Below, piece by piece: positions 27,367-35,854 of a DNA stretch of 64,000 nt. This stretch comes from Streptomyces sp. NBC_00239 (lineage in GTDB: Bacteria > Actinomycetota > Actinomycetes > Streptomycetales > Streptomycetaceae), in assembly GCF_036194065.1 (NCBI RefSeq), contig NZ_CP108095.1, positions 62,001 through 126,000 of the forward strand, written 5' to 3'. Both the position numbers and the translations under genes were made by a program. The notes under the pieces were generated by a model. It did no database searches. It saw only the letters and a list, made by a program, of their open reading frames with translations, and was not told the origin of the DNA. How positions within the stretch are numbered: the stretch's first letter is position 1; the number at the start of each line of letters is the position of its first letter.

Positions 27367-28557
27367 ATGATGACCATGACGAGTACAGGGCGTACGTCTT
27401 CCGGTGGGCAAGCACTGCTCCCCGGCCACGGCCGGAAACGGACGGTCGCGGGCGCGCAACCCTTGTTGACGGTGGGAGCGGAGGAGGAACTTCTCCTGGT
27501 CGACCCTGTGTCGCGGGCGGTGAGCGCGCAGGCGGACGCGGTGGTGGCCGAGGCCGCCGGTGAGCTCGGCGCTCGTGTGGGGCCGGAGCTGACGCGCTAC
27601 CAGGTCGAGGTGCGGACCGAACCACATACCAGCCTTGCGGAGTTTGCCGAGCAGGTCCGTTCCACGCGCCAGGCGGTCGTACGTGCCGCCGCCCGCCATG
27701 GTCTGCGCGTCATCTCCAGCGGCAGCCCCATCCTCGGCCAGGTCTTCCCGCCGCCGCTGACCGCCGGCCCCCGCTACACGTTGAGCGCCGAAACGTTCGG
27801 GGCCCTGGACGACGAGCAGTGCGCCTGCGCCTGCCACATCCACGTGGGCGTGCCCGACCTCGCGACGGCACTGCAGATCAGCAACCGGCTTCGGCCCTGG
27901 CTCCCGGCGCTGATCGCGCTCACCGGCAACTCACCGTTCTGGGCGGGGCGGGACACCGGATACGCCAGCTGGCGCACGACGACCTGGGGACGGTGGCCCG
28001 TCGCCGGACCTCCCCCCTTCTTCGAGTCCCCTTCCCATTTCGAAGACCTCGTCGCCGGCTTCATCGCCACCGGCAGCGTCATGGACCGCGGCGGCCTGTA
28101 CTGGGACATCCGGCCCTCCCACCACGTACCCACACTCGAATTCCGCGTCGCCGACGCGATGGCCACCCCGGGTGAGACCGTGCTCCTCGCCGGCCTCATC
28201 AGGGCGATGGCCGCCTCCGCCCTGCAAGCCACCACCGCCGGCGACCCGGTACTGCGGCCCGGCCCCGAAGTACTGCGCGCCGCCTGCTGGCGGGCAGCCC
28301 GCGACGGCCTCGCCGGGCAAAGCATCGACCTGGCCACCGGCCTGCTCTCCCCCGCCGTCGACCAGGTCGACCGACTCCTCTCGTGGGTGCAGCCCGCCCT
28401 CCACGGCCACGGCGACACCGAAGTGGTGAACACGCTCTGGGCACGGCTGCGCTTGGCCGGCAACGGCGCCGAACGGCAACGCGCCGCCTACCGACGCCGA
28501 TTCCGCCTCACCGACGTCGTCGACCATCTCATCTCCACGACCGACGCATCGGACTGA
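27367..28557 (+). CDS. Carboxylate-amine ligase, YbdK/GCS2 family
   Basis: The start is ATG 27367 (27370 and 27376 are in frame). The 396-residue protein belongs to the glutamate-cysteine ligase 2 family: LLTVGAEEELLLVDPVSRAV, GPELTRYQVEVRTEPHTSLA, GSPILG, DDEQCACACHIHVGVPD, ALTGNSPFWAGRDTGYASWR, RGGLYWDIRPSHHVPTLEFR. These enzymes use ATP to join a carboxylate, often glutamate, to an amine or thiol. It is divergent from the halogenase and followed by a very short gene; in that context it may build an amide in a small-molecule or peptide pathway. Confidence 0.87.
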   Translation: MMTMTSTGRTSSGGQALLPGHGRKRTVAGAQPLLTVGAEEELLLVDPVSRAVSAQADAVVAEAAGELGARVGPELTRYQVEVRTEPHTSLAEFAEQVRSTRQAVVRAAARHGLRVISSGSPILGQVFPPPLTAGPRYTLSAETFGALDDEQCACACHIHVGVPDLATALQISNRLRPWLPALIALTGNSPFWAGRDTGYASWRTTTWGRWPVAGPPPFFESPSHFEDLVAGFIATGSVMDRGGLYWDIRPSHHVPTLEFRVADAMATPGETVLLAGLIRAMAASALQATTAGDPVLRPGPEVLRAACWRAARDGLAGQSIDLATGLLSPAVDQVDRLLSWVQPALHGHGDTEVVNTLWARLRLAGNGAERQRAAYRRRFRLTDVVDHLISTTDASD

Positions 28558-28805
28558 GAACTCCCGACCACTCCGCAGACCGCCCGGCCCGACAGGCACA
28601 GTCGCACGGAATGTCGCCACACAGCCCCTCCGCGGCGTCCCCCGGCTCCACCAGCTCAGCACGCCCGGTCACCAAGCGAGGGGCGAGGCTCACGCGGCCG
28701 TCGGAGATCACCGGACAATCCATCAAGAAGGCTGGAGCGTTGACGCACCGTCACGCCAAGATCACTACGAGTCGGCAGAGAGTCGGCCCAGGGAGGGGCA
28801 CAGCC

Positions 28806-28916
28806 ATGTCTGAAAGCGCCTGGGAACCGGCCGACGCCAACTTGGACGAGATCATCACGGCGTGCTACGACACCGGCGAGCCGGCGCCCCCTCGCGTACA
28901 ACGGTCCTGGTCGTAG
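28806..28916 (+). CDS. 36-residue peptide gene behind the ligase
   Basis: A strong AGGGAGGGG (28790-28798) sits about eight bases before ATG 28806. The product is acidic in the first two thirds (NLDEIITACYDTGEP) and ends in a basic, Trp-containing tail (PPRVQRSWS). A helical acidic leader followed by a short different tail is the general shape of ribosomal peptide precursors, but no known precursor family is recognised. It is on the same strand as the ligase, 248 bases downstream, near the halogenase. It could also be a small regulatory protein or a truncated gene. Confidence 0.5.
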   Translation: MSESAWEPADANLDEIITACYDTGEPAPPRVQRSWS

Positions 28917-29087
28917 ACCTCCCGGCGCATGCCAGCCGGGGCGCACCCCCAAACGCCCACCGTGCGGCCCCTCTCGAGGCGTGCCGGAGCACATCCCCAG
29001 GGCGTGCACCCCCGTGTCTAACGAAGGTCGATCGGCTTCTGCAGCTGGTTGAGCTGACCATCGGTGACCCAGTGAAGGGAACCCCGC

Positions 29088-29429
29088 ATGCGTCTTCGCC
29101 GCAGCCTCGGGGCCACCCTCGGCGCTCTGGCCCTGGGCGTGGCCCTGCCCGCCACAGCCGACGCAACCCTCGGCTACGCCACCTGCCAGTACGGCGACCC
29201 CGCCCAGAAGGGGCAGCTCGACGCCCCGGATTCGCGTGAGTGCATCGAGGTGCCCGAAGTCGGCCCCGGCCAGAGCACGGACGCCTGGGAGTTCGAGAAC
29301 AACACCTTCGCGGAAGCCTGCCTCTTCCCCGAGGCCGGCTGCCAGGGCGAGCGCACCCAGGTACCCAAAGGCGAGAAGGCCACAGCCGACCTCAAGCTCC
29401 GGTCCGTGCACTTCCACGACGAGGCCTGA
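29088..29429 (+). CDS. Small secreted protein with four Cys
   Basis: ATG 29088 follows GAAGGGA. The 113-residue product has a signal peptide (RLRRSLGATLGALALGVALP, cleavage near TADA) and a mature domain of about 87 residues with four Cys (TCQYG, ECIEV, ACLFP, GCQGE) that could pair. The C-terminus is a His/Asp-rich VHFHDEA. I do not recognise the family. It is followed by a strong hairpin. Confidence 0.65.
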   Translation: MRLRRSLGATLGALALGVALPATADATLGYATCQYGDPAQKGQLDAPDSRECIEVPEVGPGQSTDAWEFENNTFAEACLFPEAGCQGERTQVPKGEKATADLKLRSVHFHDEA

Positions 29430-29440
29430 CGCACTGGTCC

Positions 29441-29484
29441 GGCCGCGCGAGCAGGCTCCGTCGGCGGAGCCTGCTCGCGCGGCC
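29441..29484. terminator. Long hairpin terminator
   Basis: Perfect 19-bp arms GGCCGCGCGAGCAGGCTCC (29441-29459) and its complement (29466-29484) flank a 6-base loop, 12 bases after the stop at 29429. This is among the longest perfect stems in the window. Confidence 0.85.
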
Positions 29485-29619
29485 GACGCGGGGGTGATCG
29501 CCCATGCGGGGAGCGTCACGAACGCAGCCCAAGCACTCACCTTCGAAGGGATCCACCTCCGCGAACGGCAAGCCCAGCGTCATTTCGTAACCACGTTCGG
29601 CCTTGATCGTTGGCGGGGC

Positions 29620-29814
29620 ATGAACCACATGAAGCGTGTCCTTGCAGCGGCGGCCCTTGCCGGGGCCGCCCTGTCCATGACCGGCACGGCCCAGGCCGCC
29701 GAGCCCCGTAACGAAAACTCCAGCTTCCTCCACCCGTTGCATGACGGCTATCACAGCGAGGGAGACGGCATGGGAAGCGAGCAGGACTACCTCGACCACC
29801 TGGCAGGCCTGTGA
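29620..29814 (+). CDS. Very small secreted peptide
   Basis: ATG 29620 (or 29629) starts a 64-residue protein with a clean signal peptide (KRVLAAAALAGAALSMTG, cleavage after AQA). The mature peptide is about 38 residues, rich in His, Ser, Asp and Gly and without Cys. No ribosome binding site is obvious and no family is recognised; the signal peptide is the main support. Confidence 0.5.
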   Translation: MNHMKRVLAAAALAGAALSMTGTAQAAEPRNENSSFLHPLHDGYHSEGDGMGSEQDYLDHLAGL

Positions 29815-30037
29815 GCGGAGGACTGTACGAGGGGCTCGTTCGTGTAGGACCTGGGTCGGCCTGCCACTGACGGCCACCGCCACAGTGTCCGCTCAGGCAC
29901 GCGCCCTCACTGCGCACATCGTGGTGACAGTGCAGGCCGCCACCAGGTGGTGGCGCCCCGTGCTGGGGTCGCCGGAGGCGCCCGCCCAGGCGGGCCGCCG
30001 GACGACGGTCGAGGCCGTCGGCCGGCTCAAAGCGTGT

Positions 30038-30295
30038 TCACTCAGGCTGCGGGTTCGACAGGTTGTTGACCAGGTCGGCCAGGGCCCCCGGGTCACCCGT
30101 CTTCACGAGGTGGCGGTTCGAGGACTCGTGACCGCCACCGCTGTCCCCGTCCGTACCGTCGGCGCCGAAGCCGAGCGATGAGCTGCCTTGCCCGATGGCG
30201 CCCTTGGCGGCGCCGGGGGTGTCGTCGGCTGAGGCGGGAACCGCGGCCAGGAGCAGAGCCGCGACAGCGAGTGTGGAGGAAGCCAGGATCTTCAT
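30038..30295 (-). CDS. Small secreted Gly/Ser-rich protein
   Basis: This 85-residue product has a typical signal peptide (KILASSTLAVAALLLAAVPA, cleavage after ASA) and a mature part that is Gly/Asp/Ser-rich (GADGTDGDSGGGH), ending LADLVNNLSNPQPE. No homologous family comes to mind. It points towards the small secreted gene at 29620, with about 220 bases between the stops. Confidence 0.6.
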   Translation of the reverse strand: MKILASSTLAVAALLLAAVPASADDTPGAAKGAIGQGSSSLGFGADGTDGDSGGGHESSNRHLVKTGDPGALADLVNNLSNPQPE

Positions 30296-30599
30296 GCCCG
30301 GCCAACGAGGAAACCCGCAGCAGGATGCGCCGGTCAGCCGGCCGCAACCGAGCCCTGCCCGAACCGGGGTACGTCCTCGGCCCTGACGTCCAGGCGCAGC
30401 CGCTTGAGTCGAGCGGGTGCCGGAGGACTCCGCCCCAGCCGCTGCATGCAGCGCTACCAGCCGCCGAAATCAGCGGCACCGTGGGCCCGCGCGTCCGGGT
30501 GAGCCCCGCGTGCGCACCGCATGAGCCGGGCACAGTCTGTTCGCGCAGGGCAGCCGCAGCAGCAGATGAGACGGCGGACCTCGACCCCTTTGACACTGT

Positions 30600-30705
30600 T
30601 GTCGGTCGGTGGTGAGGCACGTGGCGAGGCTGCGGAAGGCTTCGTTGACGTCGTCGCGCCGTTCCCATCGGATACGGAGCAGGCGGAGGCCGGAACCAAC
30701 CGCCC
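30600..30705 (-). pseudogene. Transposase C-terminal scrap
   Basis: The minus strand reads GLRLLRIRWERRDDVNEAFR followed by SLATCLTTDRQ, matching the conserved tail of streptomycete IS5-type transposases (LRIRWERR-D-HEAFL). Only about 35 residues remain and no terminal repeat was seen. Confidence 0.6.
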
Positions 30706-30727
30706 TCAGGGTCGTTGAAAAGCCGCC

Positions 30728-31186
30728 TCAGACTCGGCGGACGCCCAAGCGCACCGCGCTCTGGTCCGGGCCCAGGGGCACGTGCCGGTCGAGCAGGGCG
30801 GGCAGGTCCCGGCGGCGCGCGAGGGCGGCCACCTGGTCCGGGTGGACGTCGGAGAACTCGACGTCCCCGCCGAGGCGGACCAGCGGGCCGGCTCCAGCGA
30901 GGTGGCCGACCGCCGCAGCGGTCACCCTCGGCCGGCACCGCAACGGCGCCCCCAGAGCCTCCGTCAGCCGGTCCGCCGCCACCCCGGCCCCGATCGGGCC
31001 CCGCAGCGCAGCCCGGACCGCCTCCGGGTCGGCAGCCTCCACCACCGCCCGTGACCACAGCCCCGGACCGGCGTCAGCGGCCGGGACCAGGCCCGAGCCG
31101 GCGGCCCACCGCCAGGCCGCCAGGGGCACCCGCAGCCGGCCCGCAGCCTGGTTCTCGTCGTATTGCTCCCGCACCGAACGCGCCAT
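30728..31186 (-). CDS. Conserved hypothetical protein
   Basis: ATG 31186 starts a 152-residue basic, Ala/Arg/Leu-rich protein (RSVREQYDENQAAGRLRVPL, AWRWAAGSGLVPAADAG). It ends with VAALARRRDLPALLDRHVPL. The style resembles small conserved proteins seen near streptomycete integrative elements and transposons, which I cannot confirm here. There is no signal peptide. A shifted start at 31204 is possible. Confidence 0.6.
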   Translation of the reverse strand: MARSVREQYDENQAAGRLRVPLAAWRWAAGSGLVPAADAGPGLWSRAVVEAADPEAVRAALRGPIGAGVAADRLTEALGAPLRCRPRVTAAAVGHLAGAGPLVRLGGDVEFSDVHPDQVAALARRRDLPALLDRHVPLGPDQSAVRLGVRRV

Positions 31187-31382
31187 GAATCGCACTCCGA
31201 TCACACATCGGCGGCCCGTCGGTCGGGCCGGTGCTGGAAAGATGACGAAATGTTCCGTTTGTTTTCAATAGCCATGGTTTCAGGGCGAGTTCGGGGCACC
31301 CCATGCAAGCCGCCTACGCGTACGCGAGGGCAGAGTCCACTCCTGCGGGGGACACGAAGCGGGGGCTGCCACCCATCGGTGA

Positions 31383-31862
31383 CGAGCTCGTACCCGCGTA
31401 AAGGCCGCCATCAGGACGGCCCAGCGCGACGGGACACCGCTGACCACCGCAGCAGTCGCCCGGGCAGCCAGTGTCGACCGGACCTTCCTCTACCGCCACC
31501 GCGATCTCCTCGATGCCCTCCACACCGCCGCATACGAACCCGCTACCGCAGCCGGGAGCGCGTCGACCGTCACCCGGGCCTCGCTGCAAGCCGACCTCGC
31601 CAACGCGAGCGCACGCAGCGCCCGTCTGGCCGCCCGCGTCCGGCAGCTCGAAGAACGCCTGTCGAAAGCGCTTGGCGAGGAAATCTGGAGCACCTCCGGC
31701 CTGGGGCCACCCACCGATGTCGCCGAACTCGCCAAGAGCATCACCCGCCTCGAACAACGAAACGTCGAACTGACCCAGGCATTGGAGGAACGGCAGGCCG
31801 AGCTCGACGCCGCCCGGTCCGCGAACCGTGACCTGACCCGGGCCCTGAACCAGCCTAGGTAG
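31383..31862 (+). pseudogene. DUF6262-like transposition accessory protein, start lost
   Basis: The frame runs VKAAIRTAQRDGTPLTTAAV, ARAASVDRTFLYRHRDLLDA (helix-turn-helix-like), then a coiled-coil stretch (SARLAARVRQLEERL, LAKSITRLEQRNVELTQALE) to the stop at 31860. This matches the small DUF6262-type proteins that accompany Tn554-like transposase pairs. The frame has no ATG or GTG before the domain and is closed by a TGA at 31380, so the start is missing or a rare codon is used. Confidence 0.55.
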
Positions 31863-31917
31863 CCAGAAGACCGTGTGAGGGTGGGCTGATTCTGACGCAA
31901 CCGTCACTGGTATGCGG

Positions 31918-32871
31918 TCACCATGCGGCGATGACCGGGGCGTCGGGTTCGTGCTGACGCCAAGCCTCATTGAGGCGCGCAAGTCGACCCGCAGCGGCGA
32001 TACCGCGCACGGCTGCGATCTTGTCTTCGGTGACATCGAACGTCACGGCGCCCAGGACCTGGTCGCCGAGGACGAAGAGGACGGCGGGGGCGCCGTTGAC
32101 GACCGCATAGTGGATGGCGGGCGCGCCGCCGGCAAGGCGCCGCTTCGCGGGCGTGGGCTTGAAGCCGCCCCGCATGACGGCGGCTACGCGCTGCGGAGTG
32201 TCGTACCGCAGGAGCTTCTCGGCCAGGCCGGCGCCGTCGGAGATCGCGATCACGTCGTCGGTGAGCAGCGCCACCAGGCGGTCGGTGCGGCCCGAGGTGG
32301 CAGCGGTCAGGAATTCCTCGATGATCCTGCGGGCGGATGCCGGGTCGACTTCGCTGCCGCCGCGGCGGCGCGTGGCGGTGATGCGGGTCCGGGCGCGGTG
32401 GAGGTGCTGCTGGCTTGCGGACTCGGTGATGTCGAGGATCTCGGCGATCTCTGCGTGGCCGTAGGAAAACGCTTCGCGCAGAATGTAGACGGCCCGCTCT
32501 ACGGGTGACAGGCGCTCCAGGACGGTCAGCATGGCCAAGGAGACCGATTCGCGCTGTTCGAAGGTGTCGGCCGGGCCGAGCATCGGGTCGCCGTCGAGGA
32601 GCAGTTCGGGGAACCATGCACCGGCGGTGCGTTCGCGGCGGGCCTGTGCCGAGCGGAGTCGGTCGAGGCACAGGTTGGTGACGACCTTGGTCAGCCATGC
32701 TTCCGGGACCTTGATCTGCTGCCGGTCGGCGGCCTGCCAGTGCAAGAACGCGTCCTGCACGGCGTCTTGGGCATCGGCGGCGGAACCCAGCAGACGGTAT
32801 GCCAGCGAGGCCAGCCGGTTCCGACTGGCCACGAACCGACTGGTGTCGAAGCGATCACTGACGGTTTCCAT
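31918..32871 (-). CDS. ECF41-type RNA polymerase sigma factor with SnoaL-like tail
   Basis: I place the start at ATG 32871 (GTG 32880 is in frame). The 317-residue protein has sigma region 2 (SLAYRLLGSAADAQDAVQDA, LTKVVTNLCLDRLRS), region 4 (LSPVERAVYILREAFSYGHA, EIAEILDITESASQQHLHRA) and a C-terminal SnoaL-like domain with ISDGAG where ECF41 factors have their DGGGK motif. In ECF41 factors this tail, not an anti-sigma factor, controls activity. It lies 18 bases after the flavoprotein gene in the same direction, so the oxidoreductase is the likely target and co-transcribed partner. Confidence 0.9.
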   Translation of the reverse strand: METVSDRFDTSRFVASRNRLASLAYRLLGSAADAQDAVQDAFLHWQAADRQQIKVPEAWLTKVVTNLCLDRLRSAQARRERTAGAWFPELLLDGDPMLGPADTFEQRESVSLAMLTVLERLSPVERAVYILREAFSYGHAEIAEILDITESASQQHLHRARTRITATRRRGGSEVDPASARRIIEEFLTAATSGRTDRLVALLTDDVIAISDGAGLAEKLLRYDTPQRVAAVMRGGFKPTPAKRRLAGGAPAIHYAVVNGAPAVLFVLGDQVLGAVTFDVTEDKIAAVRGIAAAGRLARLNEAWRQHEPDAPVIAAW

Positions 32872-32889
32872 GTGGATCACCCTAGGCGG

Positions 32890-34119
32890 CTACGCGACCG
32901 CCTTGTTGACGGGGGCATCCTGCGCGTACGGGGCCGCGTTCGTGGCGGACGCAGCCTGCGTGGTGGCCAGGTGACGCTTGCGCTTGGGCATGCAGAAGGT
33001 GGGGTGCGAGTTGGTCCACAGCGACATCTTGAGGATGCCCGCCTTGATCCGTGCGGCATTCCGGCCGCCCATGTGCTTCGGCTTTGGCTGCCCTTCGTGG
33101 TCGACCATCTGCAGGATCCCGTCCTGGCGACCGAGGCTGATGTGGTTGCCCGGGTAGTCCAGCTTGACGTGTCCGATCTTGCTGCCGGTCAGGCGTCCCA
33201 CGATGGCCTTCATGGCCTGCATGCCGGTGTAGCCGGCCGTGGCGCAGGACATCGGCAACGGCCGGCCGTTGTCGCCGATGGCGTAGACGCTGTCGCCGGC
33301 GGCGTAGATGTTCGGGTGCGAGAGCGAGCGCATGGTGCGGTCGACGACGATCCGGCCGTTGTCGGTGACCTCCAACCCCGCGGCGGCGGCGATCGGGTTG
33401 ACCGCGAACCCTGCCGTCCACACCGTGGCGTCGGACGCCAGGGCGGTGCCGTCGGCGCACAGGACCCGTGTCGCTTCGACGGATTCGACGCTGGTGTGCT
33501 CCAGGACGGTAATGCCCAGCCGGTCGCAGGCCAGACGCAGGTGGTCGCGGGCTCCGGTGGAGAGCTGGGCGCCCAACTCTCCGCGGGCGACCAGCGTCAC
33601 CGACAGGCCGGGACGGGATTCGGCGATCTCGGTTGCGGTCTCGATGCCGGTCAACCCGTCACCGACGACCAGCACGCTCCCGTCTTCCCGAAGTCCGTCC
33701 AGACGCTCGCGCAGGCGCAGCGCCGAGGGCCGGGCGGCGACATCGAAGGCGTGCTCGGCCACACCGGGAATACTCCGGTCGTCACCGTGGCTGCCGAGCG
33801 CGTAGAGAAGCGTGTCGTAGCCGAGCTCCTCGGCGCCGCCGTCGGCGCCGGCCACCGCGACGACCTGGCGCTCGGGGTCGACAGCGGTGACACGAGCCAG
33901 GCACAGTTGGATCCCCGTGCCCGCGAAGATGTCGGCGAGCTTCTGGGTTTCGATCTCCTGGCCGGCCGCGACCTGGTGGAGCCGCAGCCGCTCGACGAAG
34001 TAGGGCACGGCGTTCACCACGGTGATCTCGGCGTCGGCCGGGGACAGCCGGCGGGCCAAGTTCCCCGCCACGTAGGTTCCGGCATAGCCGGCACCGAGGA
34101 CAACGATGCGGTGCTTCAT
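32890..34119 (-). CDS. NADH dehydrogenase-like FAD oxidoreductase
   Basis: ATG 34119 follows AGGAGC. The 409-residue protein has an N-terminal FAD Rossmann motif VVLGAGYAGTYVAGNLARRL, the NAD(P)H motif VLVVGDGLTGIETATEIAES, and the second FAD motif NIYAAGDSVYAIGDNGRPLP, as in type II NADH dehydrogenases and related quinone reductases. A Lys/Arg-rich C-terminal region (SLWTNSHPTFCMPKRKRHLA) may contact the membrane. It heads an operon with the ECF41 sigma factor, and a 16-bp palindrome lies 81 bases upstream of the start. Confidence 0.87.
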   Translation of the reverse strand: MKHRIVVLGAGYAGTYVAGNLARRLSPADAEITVVNAVPYFVERLRLHQVAAGQEIETQKLADIFAGTGIQLCLARVTAVDPERQVVAVAGADGGAEELGYDTLLYALGSHGDDRSIPGVAEHAFDVAARPSALRLRERLDGLREDGSVLVVGDGLTGIETATEIAESRPGLSVTLVARGELGAQLSTGARDHLRLACDRLGITVLEHTSVESVEATRVLCADGTALASDATVWTAGFAVNPIAAAAGLEVTDNGRIVVDRTMRSLSHPNIYAAGDSVYAIGDNGRPLPMSCATAGYTGMQAMKAIVGRLTGSKIGHVKLDYPGNHISLGRQDGILQMVDHEGQPKPKHMGGRNAARIKAGILKMSLWTNSHPTFCMPKRKRHLATTQAASATNAAPYAQDAPVNKAVA

Positions 34120-34199
34120 GTGATGCTCCTGTCGGTTCGATCCGCTGGGCTCTCGATGACTTGAGCGGGACAGCGACTCGATTCCTGACAGGAACCAAA

Positions 34200-34215
34200 T
34201 GTGACGTGAGTCACA
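34200..34215. promoter_or_regulatory. TGTGA-N6-TCACA palindrome upstream of the oxidoreductase
   Basis: TGTGACGTGAGTCACA has arms TGTGAC and GTCACA, 81 bases upstream of the flavoprotein start. This spacing fits CRP/FNR-family sites and also the half-sites of the redox repressor Rex, which controls NADH dehydrogenase genes in streptomycetes. Which protein binds, if any, is inference. Confidence 0.5.
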
Positions 34216-34275
34216 GGTCGGTAAAGGTATCGGTGTCGCCTCGCAAAACGCCACCACGGCCGCCACCGTGACGGC

Positions 34276-34839
34276 GTGCGCCTGGCCCGGCCTTACGTGG
34301 GAGCCGACGGTCAGAGCCGATCCACGGCCGCCGGAGCTCCCAGCATCACCCTCGAGATCGGTAGGCGCACCCGCGCTTGGCGTCCGTTCGGCAGGCGAGC
34401 CTTCGCGGTGAGCCGGCTCAGCGGCGGCAACGAGTCCTGGCAGCTAGGGGCTGCCACCCGGATCGCCGACACGTTCGCTCGCGCTCGATTCCTCGGGCGC
34501 CGCCTGACGAAGTGGCTCGACCGTTTTCAGTTCCTGTGCCTCGCCGTTGGTTCGTGGAGCTTGATCTACGAGCCCTCCGGGGTCGGTGGGCAAGTCGGCT
34601 CTGCGGGCTTCCTGATGCTGGTTGCTGCATACCAAATCGACAAATACCTGACCCGAACGATCTTGCTGAATGAGCCGAAAGGCATGCAGGGCTTCGTTGC
34701 CCGAAGGAGTGCAAACCATCGTGTGACGGGCGGCAGTCAGCGAGAAGTCCTCCTCTTCGTCATGAGCGTCTTGGGCGCGGTCGCCGGAGTGATCGGCACG
34801 ATCGTTGGGATCGTCACCTATCTCTTCCCGCGCGGCTGA
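34276..34839 (+). CDS. Putative membrane protein
   Basis: The frame gives 187 residues with three likely membrane segments: FQFLCLAVGSWSLIY (about 95-110), VGSAGFLMLVAAYQI (about 117-132) and EVLLFVMSVLGAVAGVIGTI (about 161-180). The basic N-terminal 80 residues are not conserved in any way I recognise, and a later start is possible. No ribosome binding site is clear. The function is unknown. Confidence 0.5.
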   Translation: MRLARPYVGADGQSRSTAAGAPSITLEIGRRTRAWRPFGRRAFAVSRLSGGNESWQLGAATRIADTFARARFLGRRLTKWLDRFQFLCLAVGSWSLIYEPSGVGGQVGSAGFLMLVAAYQIDKYLTRTILLNEPKGMQGFVARRSANHRVTGGSQREVLLFVMSVLGAVAGVIGTIVGIVTYLFPRG

Positions 34840-34888
34840 GGACGCTGGTGCCGGTGCCCTGTCGGGCCAGTTCGGCCCGCGGCCGCTC

Positions 34889-35080
34889 GTTGTCGAGCGT
34901 CGTGGCGAGCAGCGCATTGGAAGCGAGCTTCACCATCTCCTCGGACCGCACGTCCATCACCACGACCGGTGCGTCGATCCCGGCATGCAGATCCGACACC
35001 AGCGCAGCAGCCTGCGGGTTGTCGGAGCCGATGGCTATCCGGTCCGGGTTCATGAAGTCCGACACCGCCCGACCTTCTGT
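34889..35080 (-). pseudogene. UDP-glucose 6-dehydrogenase internal fragment
   Basis: The minus strand encodes TEGRAVSDFMNPDRIAIGSD, NPQAAALVSDLHAGIDAPVV and VMDVRSEEMVKLASNALLAT, which corresponds to the middle of UDP-glucose/GDP-mannose dehydrogenases (normally PEFL-EG-A--D--PDR-VIG ... SAE-VK-A-NA-LATKI-F). Both ends of the enzyme are absent; the catalytic Cys region is not present. It is a relic. Confidence 0.7.
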
Positions 35081-35167
35081 CGGCGTACACGTGAAGACGA
35101 GTACGCCGACAACAGGCACCTCAGGAGCACGAGCATCCCGAACACGGCGGGCTCGGGCGGAGCCAGA

Positions 35168-35692
35168 TCATGACACTGATCGGCTGCCGACCGCATCATC
35201 GAGCGACGCGGCCGCAATCAGCCGCTCGACGAACGTCTGGAAGTCCGCGGCCAGCGGGAGCTCCGTGTTGCCGTCCACGTCGAACCACGTCACGGACGGC
35301 TCCCCGCGCTCTCCGCATGTCCGGTAGTCGAGGGCGATCCAGCAGTGACCATCACCGGAGAGCAGAACCAGAGGAGACGGAAGACCCCACTCCTCAACCA
35401 GGTAACCCGAGTCCAGCAACGACGGCTGGCCGTCGTGACGGCCGATGCCCATCATGTCGTCGAGCGGAACGTGGTCCTCGCTCCACGACGTCGGCACATC
35501 GGTCGGGAACGCGTTCCACGCCTCCGCCACCAGGCCGCCGTTCTGGACCCGCAGGATCTCCAGCAACGAGGCCGGCAGACGCACACCGAGCCGGCGCTCG
35601 GCATCCTGAACGACCGCGTCGCTCAGCGGTGGCTGAACCCCATACAGGCCCTCGCCCCAGAACGTCGCCTTAACCTCATCAAACCGAACCAC
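35168..35692 (-). CDS. SMI1/KNR4 (SUKH) family protein
   Basis: GTG 35692 begins a 174-residue soluble acidic protein. SUKH features are SDAVVQDAERRLGVRLPASL, LEILRVQNGGL, MGIGRHDGQPSLLDSGYLVE, and the central LVLLSGDGHCWIALDYR followed by PSVTWFDVDG and a C-terminal helix. Bacterial SUKH proteins are commonly immunity partners of polymorphic toxins or nucleases. No intact toxin adjoins; a truncated Rhs N-terminus lies far away at 50180. It appears complete. Confidence 0.85.
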   Translation of the reverse strand: MVRFDEVKATFWGEGLYGVQPPLSDAVVQDAERRLGVRLPASLLEILRVQNGGLVAEAWNAFPTDVPTSWSEDHVPLDDMMGIGRHDGQPSLLDSGYLVEEWGLPSPLVLLSGDGHCWIALDYRTCGERGEPSVTWFDVDGNTELPLAADFQTFVERLIAAASLDDAVGSRSVS

Positions 35693-35854
35693 AAACGCAT
35701 CCTAAGGACCTCACAGCCGGGCTTGACGATCTATAGGAGCTTCAAGCTAGCGGTCCGCTACGAGGCGACCGTCCTCATAGCGGCCATCGGCGAATGGCTG
35801 TGACCAGCACACATCAAGCGCGTCGGAAACAAGCCCGCAGGCGTGGAGGTGCTC

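Noticed and set aside
22933..28557. A streptothricin biosynthetic gene cluster.
   Set aside because: Only the acetyltransferase matches; no stand-alone NRPS adenylation domains, lysine aminomutase or arginine-modifying enzymes are present.
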